A stretch of 64,000 nt of DNA from Panicum virgatum (GCF_016808335.1 NC_053143.1:53351441-53415440); one strand, 5' to 3'. Shown: positions 1-10,803, numbered from the stretch's first letter. The notes: a model not told the origin generated them from the letters alone. Program-made: numbers and translations.

Positions 1-223
1 ACTGAAACTTGATTTTCGGCAAAAATGAAAGTTGTAGAGGAAGAAAAGTTCTACAATATTGATGTTGGACAAAAGTTAATTCAAGTCTTGAATTTGGGAG
101 AAAACAGTGGTCAAAGCTCGGTCAAGATTTGAAATTTAACTAAGCATACATGATTAACACTAATGACCATGCTTAAGTGATGATTAGCGACTAATGCATG
201 AAATTAACACCTGGGGTGTTACA
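1..223 (-). mobile_element. Terminal fragment of an LTR (TGTAACACCC type)
   Basis: The segment ends at 223 with GGGGTGTTACA, the complement of the TGTAACACCCC start typical of large grass Gypsy LTRs. The rest of the element lies outside the window, so no target duplication can be checked. Read on the minus strand this would be the first 223 bases of an LTR. It shares only the terminal motif, not the body, with the solo LTR at 34366-37740. Assignment rests on the terminus alone. Confidence 0.5.
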
Positions 224-600
224 GAAATGTAGTAACTTTGACCGCTATTTATGGTGTCAAACAAAGGCGGTTTGCAAAATCAACTCTAGAACCCCTACGC
301 TAGGAACCCTAAAGAATCTAATGAGACCTTTGATCGCGTGATTAGATGATGGCTACTGTAGCATCACTGTAGTGGTAGCCAATCATCGATTAATTACCGT
401 CATTAAATTCATCGCGAAAAGTTACATTCATCCCTGAAAAAGTTTTGCAAATAATTTTCATTTAATACTTTATACATGCGAGATTCTCTCTTCGGAAAAT
501 GTGCGCGCTAGATGGTTAGGGCGGCCAGTAACCGCGTTCGTTTAATTTTCACGTGGACCCAAAATTAATGTAAGAAGAAAAAATCCGATAATCTATCAGT
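224..600. other. Non-coding flank with a degenerate MITE-like segment
   Basis: No gene is seen. Around 330-520 the sequence has the layout of a common grass MITE class (a CTACTGTAGCA block, then a TAATTA...ATTCATCGCG block, then an AT-rich tail), but termini and target duplication cannot be defined. This is a resemblance, not a firm call. Confidence 0.25.
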
Positions 601-1433
601 TTTGCAAAAACATCCCGTAAGGCACTTTTGCATTCATCCCCCGCCTCCCTCTCCTGCTCCCCGCCGCCGCCCCTCTCTCTCTCTCCCTCTCTGCACTCTG
701 CCTCCCCTCCGGCCCTCCCCTTCTCCTTCTCTGCTGCCTCCGTCGCCCCTCCCCGCTGGCGTCGCCCGCTCCTGCGGGATCCAGATCCAGATCCAGCGCG
801 GTGCGCGGCTCGGAGGGAGAGGACGCGCCGCCTGCCATCTCCTGCGATCCCGCGGGCTGCCCTCCTCGCCGGCCACCCTCCCCATTGCCCGTCGTCCTCG
901 CAAGGCCGCGGGCCGCCCTCCTCGCCGGTCGTCCACGCCGTCCGCCCTTCCCGCGTTGGCGTCTGCGGTGGAGGTCTTGGGCTTGCCGTGGCGGGCGCGG
1001 CCTCCCCAGCGCTTGCGGCGGAGGGACGCGAGGACGGAGCAGCCGGGGCTTTCGCGCGCGACGGTTGGGGCGAGGTCGGTGCCCTCCTCGAGGGGCACGC
1101 GGCGCACACGGCCGAGATCTGGTGCGGCGCACACCAGGGCAAGCACTGCCAATAACAGCAGCAATGGCGAGCCGGAGACACGGCCACCTCCAGTCATTCC
1201 TCTGCTCACCAACCCGCGGCCACGGGAAGAGGAGCAGCGCTAGGCCGGGGCGCGGAGCAGTGCTAGGTCCAAAGCAGGCTCCACCAGCGCACGGCCGCGC
1301 TGCTCCGGCCCTGACATTGGCCACCGCTCCAGCTCCCCCTCAGCCTCCGCCATGCTTCTGGCTGCGGAACAGCTGCAACGATTGGCTTCTTACTCTGTAC
1401 TGCAACAAGTCAACACAACATGGAACATGGTAA
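601..1433 (+). other. GC-rich, CpG-rich island; possible first exon, unidentified
   Basis: An abruptly GC-rich block with a CT-rich microsatellite at about 670-700 lies between AT-rich flanks. It is open for about 210 codons on the plus strand (801-1433) and also open in several other frames, as expected of GC-rich low-complexity DNA. The predicted proteins are Arg/Pro/Ala-rich with no recognisable domain. A good splice-donor match, ATG|GTAAGT, sits at 1427-1435 near the right edge. It could be the 5' UTR and first exon of a host gene, a captured gene fragment, or a GC-rich LTR promoter region. I do not recognise it. Confidence 0.2.
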
Positions 1434-1708
1434 GTCTGCAATGAGGCAAGTAAGAACTAAGAAGAGCTCACAACAGTTTAAATCATTTGGCCAAATTGGT
1501 TCCACCAATACATAAAGGAAATTACCTGAAAGAAAATGATTTCTTGCACGAATGCTGCAGTAGGGACTCCTTCAGACCACATTAGAATCACTATGTATAA
1601 TGCCAAGCGTCCTCCTGCTCTAATCTTATTTGCACTTTTGAGGACTCATTCTATTGGTATCAGATTGTCAGCACCTGCCACATAAATAGCATGTGGCACC
1701 CTTAAACA

Positions 1709-1781
1709 TTAACAGTTAAGTCAAGCAGCAGTAACATAAGGAACTTTAACAGTTAAGTCAAGCAGCAGTAGCATAAGGAAC
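1709..1781. repeat. Tandem duplication, two 36-37 bp copies
   Basis: Two adjacent copies (1709-1744 and 1746-1781) of a unit beginning TTAACAGTTAAGTCAAGCAG differ at one base by eye. It lies in otherwise featureless sequence between the GC-rich island and the foldback element. Confidence 0.8.
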
Positions 1782-1801
1782 ATCGCTAAATTTGAAACAA
1801 A

Positions 1802-1986
1802 GAGAATGTGACCTACCTAAAACAGAGTTAGATATGATACAACTAACCTACACTCTGTCCATTTTCCTCCCACTTTTTACAGTAGGACCTAAATTCTGTT
1901 TTAGGTACTGAATCCTGTCCATACAATGGACAGAGTGTAGGTTAGTTGTATCATATTTAATTATGTTTTAGGTAGGTCACATTCTC
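1802..1986. repeat. 185-bp foldback element (MITE-like)
   Basis: The left arm begins GAGAATGTGACCTACCTAAA at 1802 and the right arm is its near-perfect inverse ending at 1986. Arms are about 60 bp with a few mismatches, separated by a loop of about 60 bp. No clear target duplication is visible, so the superfamily is open. It could be a MITE or the remains of an inverted duplication. Confidence 0.65.
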
Positions 1987-2050
1987 ATAGTATGGCCAAG
2001 CATATGAAGAAACAGAATATGAGTTCCCTAGCCACACGTATATGGGTTGG

Positions 2051-2194
2051 CAGGGGCGGAGCTGGGCCAGCCCAAGGCCTAGGGCCACTCTATGGGCCGA
2101 CTGTGCAGTTTGGATTGAGTATGCTCAGTGTGGGGAAAATGAGCTGATGACTAGGGCCATGGCCCTAGTTGCCCTACCCTTTTCTCCACCACTG
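2051..2194. mobile_element. Short non-autonomous hAT-like element
   Basis: The 144-bp segment starts CAGGGGCGGAG and ends CTCCACCACTG, matching the CAGNGGCGGAG termini known for a grass hAT MITE family. TGGGTTGG occurs directly before the element and again overlapping its last two bases (2193-2200), consistent with a slightly shifted 8-bp target duplication. There is no coding capacity. Confidence 0.55.
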
Positions 2195-2585
2195 GGTTGG
2201 GGTCTCCGCAGAGTTGTCCTTTGTTGTTCTTGTGTATGCATGTGGTGCTGCTTTGCATGTTGACGCTCTCGGGCCTAATCCTCACGCGCCTAGCAAACGA
2301 CCTCTTAATAGCCCCTATCTCAAGTTTAGGGAGTTAAGCTAAAACGATACGCTCCAGTAGACTCTCTGCTAGGCCCTCTATTTTGAGAGGCCTCCAAATT
2401 TCCTTCTCCACCTTTTATTCCTAGGAGTCACTAGTGAGCCCTTTATTATAAGTTAGAATTGAAGGCTATATATTGCTGGAGTTAGAGTAAATATAGAGGC
2501 CTCTAAAAAAATAGATGCAGCCCCTGTTTAGTATTTAGAGGGTCTGATTTAAAGGTTGCTGCTGGGTTGCTTTTACTCATGAAGC
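2195..2585. other. Unassigned intergenic sequence
   Basis: No ORF, domain or clear repeat boundary is visible here. The block at about 2280-2560 has the texture of degenerate repeat. The short stretch 2738-2945, after the next foldback, is likewise unassigned. Confidence 0.3.
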
Positions 2586-2737
2586 TTCACCGTGTTCGGC
2601 AGGCTGGAGCTGGAGTGGTGTGAGAGAAAAACACTGTTACCTGGCTGGTGGCTGGTGGCTGGAGGCTGGAGCTGGAGGAATAGGAGAGGGATTCACTGTA
2701 GCGCTGGAGGCACCAGCCTCCAGCCGAACACGGTGAA
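2586..2737. mobile_element. 152-bp foldback element with perfect 15-bp terminal inverted repeats
   Basis: TTCACCGTGTTCGGC at 2586-2600 is exactly inverted at 2723-2737. Inside, GGCTGGAGC/GGCTGGTGGCTGG direct iterations form a G-rich core. A target duplication is not obvious, so it is only a MITE-like foldback. Confidence 0.6.
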
Positions 2738-3343
2738 TTATTCCAACACTAGCTTGCCTTCGCATGCACCATTAGATTGGTTTCACATGCATCATGAAAG
2801 AGCAACGGAATGTTCGGTATCGGTTAGGATTTTCAGTTGATTTGTAAGGAAGAGAGCAAGCCTTGTGAGTGATGACAAGCATCTTAACCTCTCTCATCTT
2901 TAATTATCTTGACTGACGTTGTGCCCTCCCCTGGTATCGCTCTCGCTCTTTGAAAGCATCTAGGCCCCTAATTCGAGTTTTGGTAATTAATGATAACGGT
3001 TTGTGGATTAACGATTACATTTGAGATAATGAGTATAGGTTGATCCACGGATGAAAGAGATTTGGTTGTGAACGTATGGAGTTTTGGAGATGATGAGCAA
3101 AGCTCGGGCACAAGGCAAAGGTATAAAATAGGGTTTTTGCATTTTACCGGTCACAAGGCGTTTAGTGGATGAAAAGTGACCGGATTTATTGGATAGATAA
3201 CCGTACTATCAAGAGGGGTTGTGTACCCATGCTTGACGGGTCTTTAGTGCCACTTTGCTCAAAATGCCTAGTTGCATGCATGAGGGCTAACGGCGTTTTG
3301 AAAAGTTTTGAAATAGACTAAGTTCGAGAGCTGACTGGGTAAC

Positions 3344-3841
3344 GGCGGACAGTCCGCACCATAGGGGCGGACAGTCCGCGCCCGTTCCAGAGAGCTTGCA
3401 GTGTCTCTGGTGGGCTCGCGGATGGTCCGGCCCAGGTGGGCGGACGGTCCGCCACTGTACTTCAATTGTGTACCAGAAAGGGTGTCTGTCTGGTGTGGGC
3501 TTCAAAGTTCAATGGCGGACAGTCCGGCCATGGGGCGCGGACGGTCCGCCAGCTAATCTCAGGTTTGTACCAGAGAGGTTGTTTCTCTGGTTTGGGCTGA
3601 AAAGTTAAACTGCGGACGGTCCGCTGCTGAGGCGCGGACGGTCCGCAGGCTAATCTCAAAGTTGTTGCAGAGACGATGTTAGTCTCTGGTGGTGTGGAAC
3701 TCTTAACTGCGGACGGTCCGCCCCTGGGGCGCGGACGGTCCGCCAGGGCTTAATGGCTAGTTCTGACACGCATTAAATGCACTCTGACTCACTGGTTTTT
3801 AACGGCGGACAGTCCGGTTTTTGAACCGCGGACGGTCCGCG
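3344..3841. repeat. Array of about 12 GCGGACNGTCCGC palindromes in six pairs
   Basis: Copies of the 13-bp palindrome or one-off variants occur near 3344, 3367, 3421, 3439, 3514, 3537, 3612, 3634, 3709, 3731, 3804 and 3828. They come in pairs with members 18-24 bp apart; the last four pairs repeat with a period close to 97 bp. The array ends about 45 bp before the TATA box, so it sits where an LTR enhancer would be. Confidence 0.85.
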
Positions 3842-3885
3842 ACTTCGCAGAAAAGAGTGTAACGGCTAGTTTTTGGAGGGATGTC

Positions 3886-3893
3886 TATATATA
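3886..3893 (+). promoter_or_regulatory. TATA box of the solo LTR
   Basis: TATATATA lies just after the palindrome array and an AACGGCTAG motif. The same order (array, AACGGCTA, TATATATA, ACCC) is seen in the solo LTR at 39652-41124. Confidence 0.65.
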
Positions 3894-4617
3894 CCCAATG
3901 CCCGGCCATTGGGTAGTTCTCTAGGCCATTTGGACAGCATACTTGACATCTTAGAGATAAGGCATCCCTCTCTCACACACATTTGCTTAGAGATTGCATT
4001 CTTGAGAGTGTGAGGGCATCCTAGTGCATTGCATCAAGAGTTTGAGCTTTGTGGCACTAGGGAAACTTCAAGCAAGCGTCATCGACTTGTTACTCTTGTG
4101 AGTTGCCGCTCCCTAGACGGCTTGGAGAAGAGGATTTCGTGGAGCTCCTCCAAGGAGATTGTTGAGGAGCCCCGATTTTCGGTTGTGAGAGGTGTTGTGC
4201 TCACCTCACCGGAGTGGTGAAGAGCAACTCTAGTGGAATCGAGGTGTGGAGCGGTTCCTTGATTCTAGCCGGCTCAAGATCAAGAGGTTCTTGATAGAGG
4301 AGCGGTTGATTCTTGGAATCCACCTCAACGTGGATTAGGGGTGACCGGCAAGTCATCGACACCACGGGATAATTTCTTGTGTCAAGCTTGGTTACTTCTC
4401 TTGCTCACTTTAATACTTGCTTTTACTTTGAGCAATTTACTTTACTAGAGCATGATTTGTCTCTTGTCACCCTAGGTTGCAAACCCATCTAGAGATAGTA
4501 ATAGCATGACATAAGGCTTTCCTTTGTTACTAATTAAATTTCTCTAGTGTTGTTGGCTTTAGATTTTAAACCGCCTATTCACCCCCCTCTAATCGGTGTT
4601 CTTGATCCTACACTCTT

Positions 4618-5239
4618 TTCAGAAGCACATTGTACTATTTGGAAAAGAGAGCACTACTGCTATATTAACTATCTGCCTGCTTGCACTATTTTTATTTAGA
4701 GTAAAATGCACCGTGGGCACCTGAACTTGCAACGCTATGTCAAATAGGTCCATGAACTTAGAAATCAGACATCTAGCCCCTAGAACTTGCGAACCGTTCA
4801 CCCCGGGTCCAGCCCAGTTTTGCATGGCTTGCATGGCACAGTGCGGCCGGGATTTGCTATAGTGACCCCAGATTTGCAACAGTAACCGCGGCTTTGTTTT
4901 TTCCGTTTCTAATTTATTTCGGCTGAATCTTCGTAAAATCATAACTCTTCGATACGACATCGGATGAAGATGATTTTTATATGAAAATTATAGCCCTCGA
5001 CGAGATCTACAACTTTTTAGTTTTAAATTTTTTCATTTCATGATGTTAAGGTGCTCAAAAAAATTATATAAAATTACAGCACCATAATAATCGCGTACTT
5101 TTGCTTGTCGCATTAGAAAATTAATATATTTTTTGTTTGTTGTCAAATGAAGATACTTTGTATACCAAAATTTTAATAATTTTAATGATCTAGATTCTTG
5201 TAGTTTTGAGTTTTTACATTTGAAGTTGTTAAGATGTCG
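4618..5239. other. Degenerate dispersed-repeat sequence, no gene
   Basis: A block at 4700-4870 (GTAAAATGCACCGTGGGCAC onward, including AACTTGCAACGCTATGTCAA) resembles a widespread grass dispersed repeat; the remainder is AT-rich. No coding potential or clean termini are visible. Confidence 0.35.
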
Positions 5240-6409
5240 ATAAAACAGTATAAAGCCTCAACGTCCATTCGAAGGGTGGGGGACCCGGGGGTGCTAGGGT
5301 AGTGACTTCATATGCGAGCATGGTACTCGGGTATGCGGTATCCTTCAGATATGATGGTGCTCCACGGTGTGACTGGGGTAAACCGCAGGTGGTGACAGCC
5401 CTGTCGGTCCGCTGGGAAGCTGCTTCTCGGTTAGCGTACTCCCCGATATTTGGGTACTGTGTAGGAGTTAATGCAAATATGAAATGGGACTGGATGTTCT
5501 CTAGTGCGGGTCATTCTCCCCAATATTCCTAATTTTTCGGCACCTGTAGTTCTAAGCATGTGGCTAACATAACTTATCTGCTAACATGAATAGTATACTA
5601 GGAATCTTTGCCTATGCTCCCGCTAAACTTAGGATTGCTTGTTTATTCTTTATTCATGAGAGTTGGCTGTTCTGTATGTGTCACATTACCCCTGATTATC
5701 CATTATTTATCACTTACCCACGTATAATCAGTGGTCTTCATCTTACTTCATACGTGTCATGGTTATGGAACTTGTAAATACACTTTACACAACCTAGCCA
5801 TCCCTTGGGAAAATATAAATAACGATACCCAGAATACTTCCGGGTGAAATGTTACAACGGTATATCCGTGCGCTTGCGGATCCTTCTGTAAACGTTAAAA
5901 CATACCACACGACATTTTCATGGCGCCGTTGCTAGGAACTAACCACTCCTAGTGATGACGCTAAGTAATGCCTACAAGCATTTCTGGAGGGCGAGGATTG
6001 CTCGCCGACACCGAGGATGATTGGATTTGCTAAGGAGATGAAGTACTAGCCTAGCTCCACTACCCTAAGGAGTACAAGTTACAAGAGTGTAGAGAGAGAG
6101 GCCTTCAAGTGGTGTGTGTCACATTACCCCTGATTATCTATTATTTATCACTTACCCTTGTATAGTCAGTGGTCTTCATCTTACTTCATACGTTTCACGG
6201 TTATGAAACTAGTAAATAAACTTTACACAACCCAGCCATCCCTTGGGAAAATATAAATAACGATACCATGAATACTTCCGGGTAAAATGCTACAACGGTA
6301 TATCTGTGCGCTTGCGGATCCTTCTGTAAATGTTAAGACATACCACATGACATTTTCGAGGCTCCGTTGCTAGGAACTAATCACTCCTAATGATGACGCT
6401 AAGAAATGG
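5240..6409 (+). mobile_element. Gypsy LTR remnant with the LTR-end/PBS region duplicated
   Basis: The segment 5677-5970 is repeated at 6115-6409 (each about 294 bp, a few percent different by eye). Each copy holds an LTR tail (ACAACGGTATATC, GTGCGCTTGCGGATCCTTCT) followed by a primer-binding-like stretch (TGGCGCCGTTGCTAGGAAC in the first, more decayed in the second) and the same first bases of an internal region. Upstream sequence to about 5240 resembles LTR body (a GGTGACAGCCCTGTCGGTCC phrase that recurs in altered form in the type-C LTR). It is best read as a recombined remnant, not an intact element. Confidence 0.55.
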
Positions 6410-7355
6410 CAACAAGGGCCCCGGATCGATTGACTCCCTCTCCTCCCGATCCAGAGGCGGGTGCAGCTTCTTCCCGCGGCTGACTTTTCATCCAACCACA
6501 CGGATGCATGGTGGACTCAGGCTGGCCGGAGAATACTCCGGGGACTTGGGCATCACCGCCTGGAGGGCAGCGACTTGCATCACGTGGCCGCCGAAAGATG
6601 ACGGCATGAGACGCTTCCCGATAGCCTTCCACGGGGAAAGAACCCCGGTGGTCGGCCATCCAGGAGTGTGCGCACCAAGCCGCCCATTGCCTCTTGATGC
6701 AGGGCTTATGGAGGGCGACGACGCGCGAGTTGGAGACGACCGGCACGAGGGGGAGGCTGGGCTGCCTCCCCTAGGCTGGCCGCCTGGGTAGGTGGCCCGC
6801 TGGCCTGGCAGCGATGCGAGGGTGTCGGCCATGTGAATTGGCTAGATGATCCGCAGGTTGTAATCCGAACTTAGGCTCTGGATGGATTTGGAGGGAGCAG
6901 ATGGGGTGGAGCTGTCCGTGGCTGCAGATTGTGGAGTTCTGGGCGAGGATTGCAATGCCATGGACGTGATCTTGGCTCAAGAATTGGTGGGCGAGATCTA
7001 GGATTGCAGGAAAGGAGTGGAGTGGCAAGGAGGGAGAGGCCTCCCAACTTAAATCAACTCTGATCGGTGCAGCTCCTTCAAAAGTGGAACGTTCACCCGA
7101 TGAGGAGTGTTACCGTGCAACGGCTCTTCGGAACGAGTCCAGGGGAGGCCGGGCGGCCTGGGCAAAGGCCGGGCGGCCCCACACTCTGAAGTGTAGGCCC
7201 CGATCTTCTGGCAGGTGCTCTCTCATCAAGCGTAGGCCTCAATTCTTGGGGTGGTTTTCCAGGGGTAGAAAGGGAAGAAACAAATAGAGTAGAGAAGGAT
7301 TCTAACCTAAGATAAGGCCGGTTTTGGGTCTGGCAAAGACCATAGATGAGGTTTT
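6410..7355 (-). mobile_element. Reverse-strand remnant of a type-C-like Athila element, 3' non-coding and LTR part
   Basis: This region lies downstream (on the minus strand) of the integrase remnant. It contains paired GGCCGGGCGGCC motifs at about 7146-7178 and a CTCCCCTAGGCTGGCCGCC stretch near 6766 whose complement recurs in the LTR at 58394-59896. Open frames here (for example 6390-6791) lack any recognisable domain and look like chance ORFs. Boundaries are approximate. Confidence 0.45.
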
Positions 7356-8201
7356 TCATATCTCGGAAAGCTCGAAAACGTCTACCTCTTCGATTTCCGA
7401 CATTTCTTGTTCTAGGAACACTTTTAATCTTTGACCATTGACCTTGAAGATATTCCCGTCATCATCTTGGAAGGTAACCGCGCCGTGATCGGCGGCATCA
7501 AGCACTAAGTAAGGCCTTCCCACTTACTTCTAAGTTTACCTTGACCAAACAATCGAATGCTGGAGTTAAAGAGGAGTATCTTATCCCCCGCCTTAAACTG
7601 CTTGATCTTGATTCACTTATCGTGCCAAAGTTTTGTACACTCCTTGTATAACTTGGAGCTATGGTACGCTTTTTCCCTCCACTCATTCAATTCAGCTAAT
7701 TGGATCTATCTCTTAATTCCAGCTGATTGGAGGTCCATATTCCACCTCTTGATTGCCCAATGGGACTTGAATTCTAGCTCAACTGGAAGATGGTAGGTTT
7801 TGCCGTAAACCAGTTGGTAAGGAGTCATCCCTATCGGAGTCTTATAAGCTGTCCGATATGACCAAAGTGCCTCGGATAATTTGCTCTTCCATCCCTTCCC
7901 CATGGCATTTACGGTCTTTTGTAGAATGTTTTTGATTTGCTTGTTAGACGTTTCTGCTTGACCACTTTTTTGGGGATGGTACGGAGTAGCAACCCGGTGA
8001 TCTACTCCAAGTTTGCTGAGGCACTTCCTTACAGGTTTTATCGATGAAGTGAGAGCCTCCATCACTAATCACAACTCGTGGAACTCCAAAGCGCGGGAAT
8101 ATTGTTTCCTGAAACATTCTTTTGGAGCTCCTTGAGTCGGCCGCAACACAAGGTAGTGCTTCTACCCATTTGGACACGTAGTCCACAGCCACCAAGATGT
8201 A
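7356..8201 (-). pseudogene. Ty3/Gypsy (Athila-type) integrase fragment
   Basis: Minus-strand translation gives an integrase core: [22 protein letters not shown] and [12 protein letters not shown] are readable, holding the second catalytic Asp and the catalytic Glu. It is followed by [10 protein letters not shown], by an integrase C-terminal region containing GAVTFQDDDGN, and a terminal stop at 7356-7358. The core is in at least two frames (7944-8195 and 7706-8065) and the tail in another, so frameshifts have broken it. It is very close in sequence to the integrase at 63580-64000, so both come from one family. Homology stops abruptly at about 8201, where the rest of pol is lost. It is non-functional. 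Confidence 0.85.
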
Positions 8202-8426
8202 TTAGGCGGCCCCGCTGAGATGTGTTTCTGACCTGCCCAATGCCAATATATCCCCTCTCCCGTTTCCATGAGAGGCACCCGCCCGTCCGTGTGTGCCCGT
8301 CACCATCGACGCCGTGGCGAGAATGTAGAAACGCCACGGTGTAGACGACCCACTTTGGAGAGGCAGCAGGGCGGTACAGAGGATCACCAGCAATGCAAGT
8401 TGGTTCGGAAAAACTTCGCCCAAGAG
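8202..8426. other. Unassigned GC-moderate sequence
   Basis: No domain or repeat signature is recognised between the truncated integrase and the AT-rich element that follows. Confidence 0.3.
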
Positions 8427-9118
8427 ATGGAAATGGGAACACAAATGTCCGATATTCATATCTGTTTAAACATTAATGTGAATATCTGTATTCATATTTA
8501 AATTTAATGTGGTAGCAAAGTGGATACATCTAATTTCGATTTTCGTTGATTTTCTCTATCCGATTCCATATCCGTATTCGACAATATCCGACACTATCTA
8601 TATCCGTATCTATTAAATCTATTTTAAACTCATGTTAATTTCCCATAACTAATATTATATTAATATTTTTATCATAAAGTGTAAAAAGATTTAGTTTCTA
8701 AATATTCTTATTGTATCTATTTATTATAGGCGAAGCTACTTATAATTTTTTATATATTAATAAGAAATGTTCATATATTTATTAAAATATATTTTTATTT
8801 CTTGTTTTATTTTTTATGAATTCATTTATTAAAATTTTTGTTGATAAATTTGTATTTTTCGACTAGTTATCTTTATTATATTATCATATTTTAGTTTCTA
8901 CATGTATAACAATTTTGTATTCCAAAACTACCAATAAAGGAAATAGCTAAAGTCTATCTTATATTTCGACTAAATATCCGAATGAAAATCCGAATTCAAG
9001 GTATCCGTTTTACATTTGTATTCAAAAATATTCAAATCTATATCAATATTCGAATTGAAATATGATAAAAATATTATTTTAATCCGATTCCATGCGAATC
9101 CGATCCTTTCTACCCTTA
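8427..9118. mobile_element. AT-rich non-autonomous element with degenerate terminal inverted repeats, hAT-like
   Basis: The left end (GAGATGGAAATGGGAACA, then ATGTCCGATATTC) and the right end (GAATCCGATCCTTTCTACCC) are roughly inverted. The body is AT-rich with repeated ATCCG/TATCCG words, the pattern of a common grass hAT-like MITE with TAGGGATGAAAA-type ends. Termini are decayed and no target duplication is clear. Confidence 0.4.
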
Positions 9119-9894
9119 ATCGCCACTTGCGGTCGGGCAGGCCACGAGGCTCTCACGAAGCACTTGAGTCATGGTGCCATGCCAGGCCAGTCCAGTACCC
9201 ACGAACCCAACAGCCTCGGGAGCAAAGCTTGCAGATCCGCGGCCATCCCCGCCCAATCCGGCCATCGTGTGCTATATCATTCCCATAATACCCTTACACT
9301 ATTTATACCACCCAAATATACTACACTTACATCTAGTTAGAATTTGAGCGGTACATAATTAATCTAGATTGTACGATGTTTATATACTAATATACTAGTC
9401 CTTTTCGGATATGTGCGTCGCACGTGAGCTCTTAATCATTGATGTGCAGCTTTGTTCTTGCCTTGTGCCAGTTGCCATGATAAATAGTAATTGTTTAATG
9501 TTTATTTTACTTCCTTTAAATTTCCTTAATTTAATAAACTAATTGAAATGAGTTTCTTTTTCTAATTACGATGAAAATCAATAAAAATTCAATATTTGCT
9601 CAGTTACAAATAACTCCAACCATAATGCCTAGTGCTTTTGTAACTCTGTGCAAAATCGCGTTAGCATTGAATTTTTTACATATTTTTTACGCGCCACTAT
9701 TGTGCCCGCAGGTCACAGCCCTGAAGCCACAGGCCCGCAGCAAAAATCTTCTCCACCACCTGATTTATTTGCGTCCGCTCAAGCTGCAAAATCAGGCGGC
9801 AACAACCGAAATCATTGATGTTTGCAACTTGCAAAATCGAGCTGTGGTGCCAGTAGGATCAGGCTTGGTTTGGGTCCCCCAAGAAAGGCTGAAA
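9119..9894. other. Unassigned sequence, no supported gene
   Basis: A 129-codon plus-strand ORF (9571-9960) has no recognisable domain and overlaps the tandem duplication that follows. A tail-like CTAGTCCTTTTCGGATATG motif near 9398 resembles a dispersed repeat but cannot be classified. Confidence 0.3.
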
Positions 9895-10089
9895 TCAACG
9901 TCAAGGAGACGTGTCCCCGGTCGATCTTTTCACAAGCTACCACTTGATTCCAGAAGATAGAGCCCAACTGTACCGTCACAGCATGGTCAACATCAACGTC
10001 AAGGAGACGTGTCCCCGGTCGATCTTTTCACATGCTACCACTTGATTCCAGAAGATAGAGCCAACTGTACCGTCACAGCATGGTCAACA
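9895..10089. repeat. Tandem duplication, two 97-98 bp copies
   Basis: The unit starting TCAACGTCAAGGAGACGTG is present at 9895-9992 and 9993-10089 with only two or three differences by eye. This indicates a recent local duplication. Confidence 0.9.
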
Positions 10090-10464
10090 TTTAGTCTGCA
10101 GACTGAGCTTGACCCGCATGCACATGCTGTCCAGCAGCGCATGACACCAAAGGGTCCGCAGACCCGTCCTGTTTGGATAGACTAAAATTGAGTGCGAAAC
10201 TTTAACATATATTAACACTCATATTTTGCTAAAATTTTTAAGTTTTGTCTAAAGTTTAGCACATCTCATTAGCACTCATGTTTGGATGGACTTGCACCAA
10301 ACGTTATCACTTTTGGATATTAGGACCCTGAGCTTGATGTAGAGGCTGTCCAGTAGCTTGACACCAAAGGATAAGTAGCCCTGACTAGCTTGCCCGGCCT
10401 CACAACATCAACAGCCCATCCAAAGACTCCCAGAGCACACAGCGGCAAACACTACCACCCCACG
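10090..10464. other. Region upstream of the small gene; MITE-like insert between duplicated flanks
   Basis: A segment at about 10107-10165 (GAGCTTGACC...TGTCCAGCAGC...GACACCAAAGG) is partly repeated at 10331-10385. Between them is a TGTTTGGAT-bearing AT-rich piece of MITE-like texture. The second flank ends about 80 bp before the ATG of the small gene, so this may be its promoter region. No clear TATA box was found. Confidence 0.3.
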
Positions 10465-10803
10465 ATGGCTCTCAGTGCAAGCAGCACAGGCTTGGTGATG
10501 CTGTGCTTCGCTTCTCTCCTCGTCTCATCACTTGCTGATGATACCTCCGGAGCCCTTGGTACTAAACGCCATGCCTTTTCTTTTGTCAATAAATTCACGT
10601 GCACCTCCTGCAAACGCTTATGATGATACTTGATACCAATTATAGCAGATGCTGGTAAGAATATGGCATCAGGAGGGGTCGTGGATGCGTACTCCCCACC
10701 AGGGCCACCAACATATGGTCCTCCAACTTACGGCGCAGTGAATAGAATAACAGCTAGATGTGTTCTTGTAGTTTTTTGTTGTATGTTTTCTTTTCTTTTC
10801 TGA
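10465..10803 (+). CDS. Candidate small secreted-peptide gene (two exons), function unknown
   Basis: I propose exon 1 at 10465-10558, a 90-bp intron at 10559-10648 (GTACTA...TATAGCAG) and exon 2 at 10649-10803, giving 82 residues. Residues 1-24 (MALSAS...LLVSSLA) look like a signal peptide with a hydrophobic core LVMLCFASLLV. After it come an Asp/Gly segment, then a short proline/tyrosine/glycine motif SPPGPPTYGPPTYG, and a hydrophobic tail CVLVVFCCMFSFLF. The tail may be a membrane anchor or simply translated 3' UTR. Without splicing, the frame ends at 10621-10623 after 53 codons. The signal-peptide-plus-Pro-rich layout suggests an extracellular peptide, but I do not recognise the family. It is the best candidate for a host gene here; it could also be a fragment. 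Confidence 0.35.

Larger units (their letters stand above)
2951..4612 (+). mobile_element. Solo LTR, Copia SIRE/Maximus type
   Basis: The 1,662-bp unit begins TGAAAGCATCTAGGCCCC and ends GATCCTACA, so it has TG...CA ends. It is flanked by an exact 5-bp duplication CTCTT (2946-2950 and 4613-4617), and no internal region or second LTR is present. These facts define a solo LTR left by recombination between the two LTRs of a full element. The start, and the CCTATTCACCCCCCTCTAAT stretch near the end, are typical of panicoid SIRE/Maximus Copia LTRs. It carries an array of short palindromes directly upstream of a TATA box. Confidence 0.9.

Noticed and set aside
3344..3841. Regularly spaced repeats resembling a CRISPR array
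   Set aside because: Units are palindromic motifs in a plant LTR promoter with unequal spacing and no cas genes; the host is clearly eukaryotic.
6390..6832. Overlapping ORFs of 114-133 codons on both strands
   Set aside because: They lie in LTR-like remnant sequence, overlap each other and show no domain.
9571..9960. 129-codon ORF with a hydrophobic segment
   Set aside because: Runs from AT-rich sequence into a tandem duplication; no motif, no start context or splice support.
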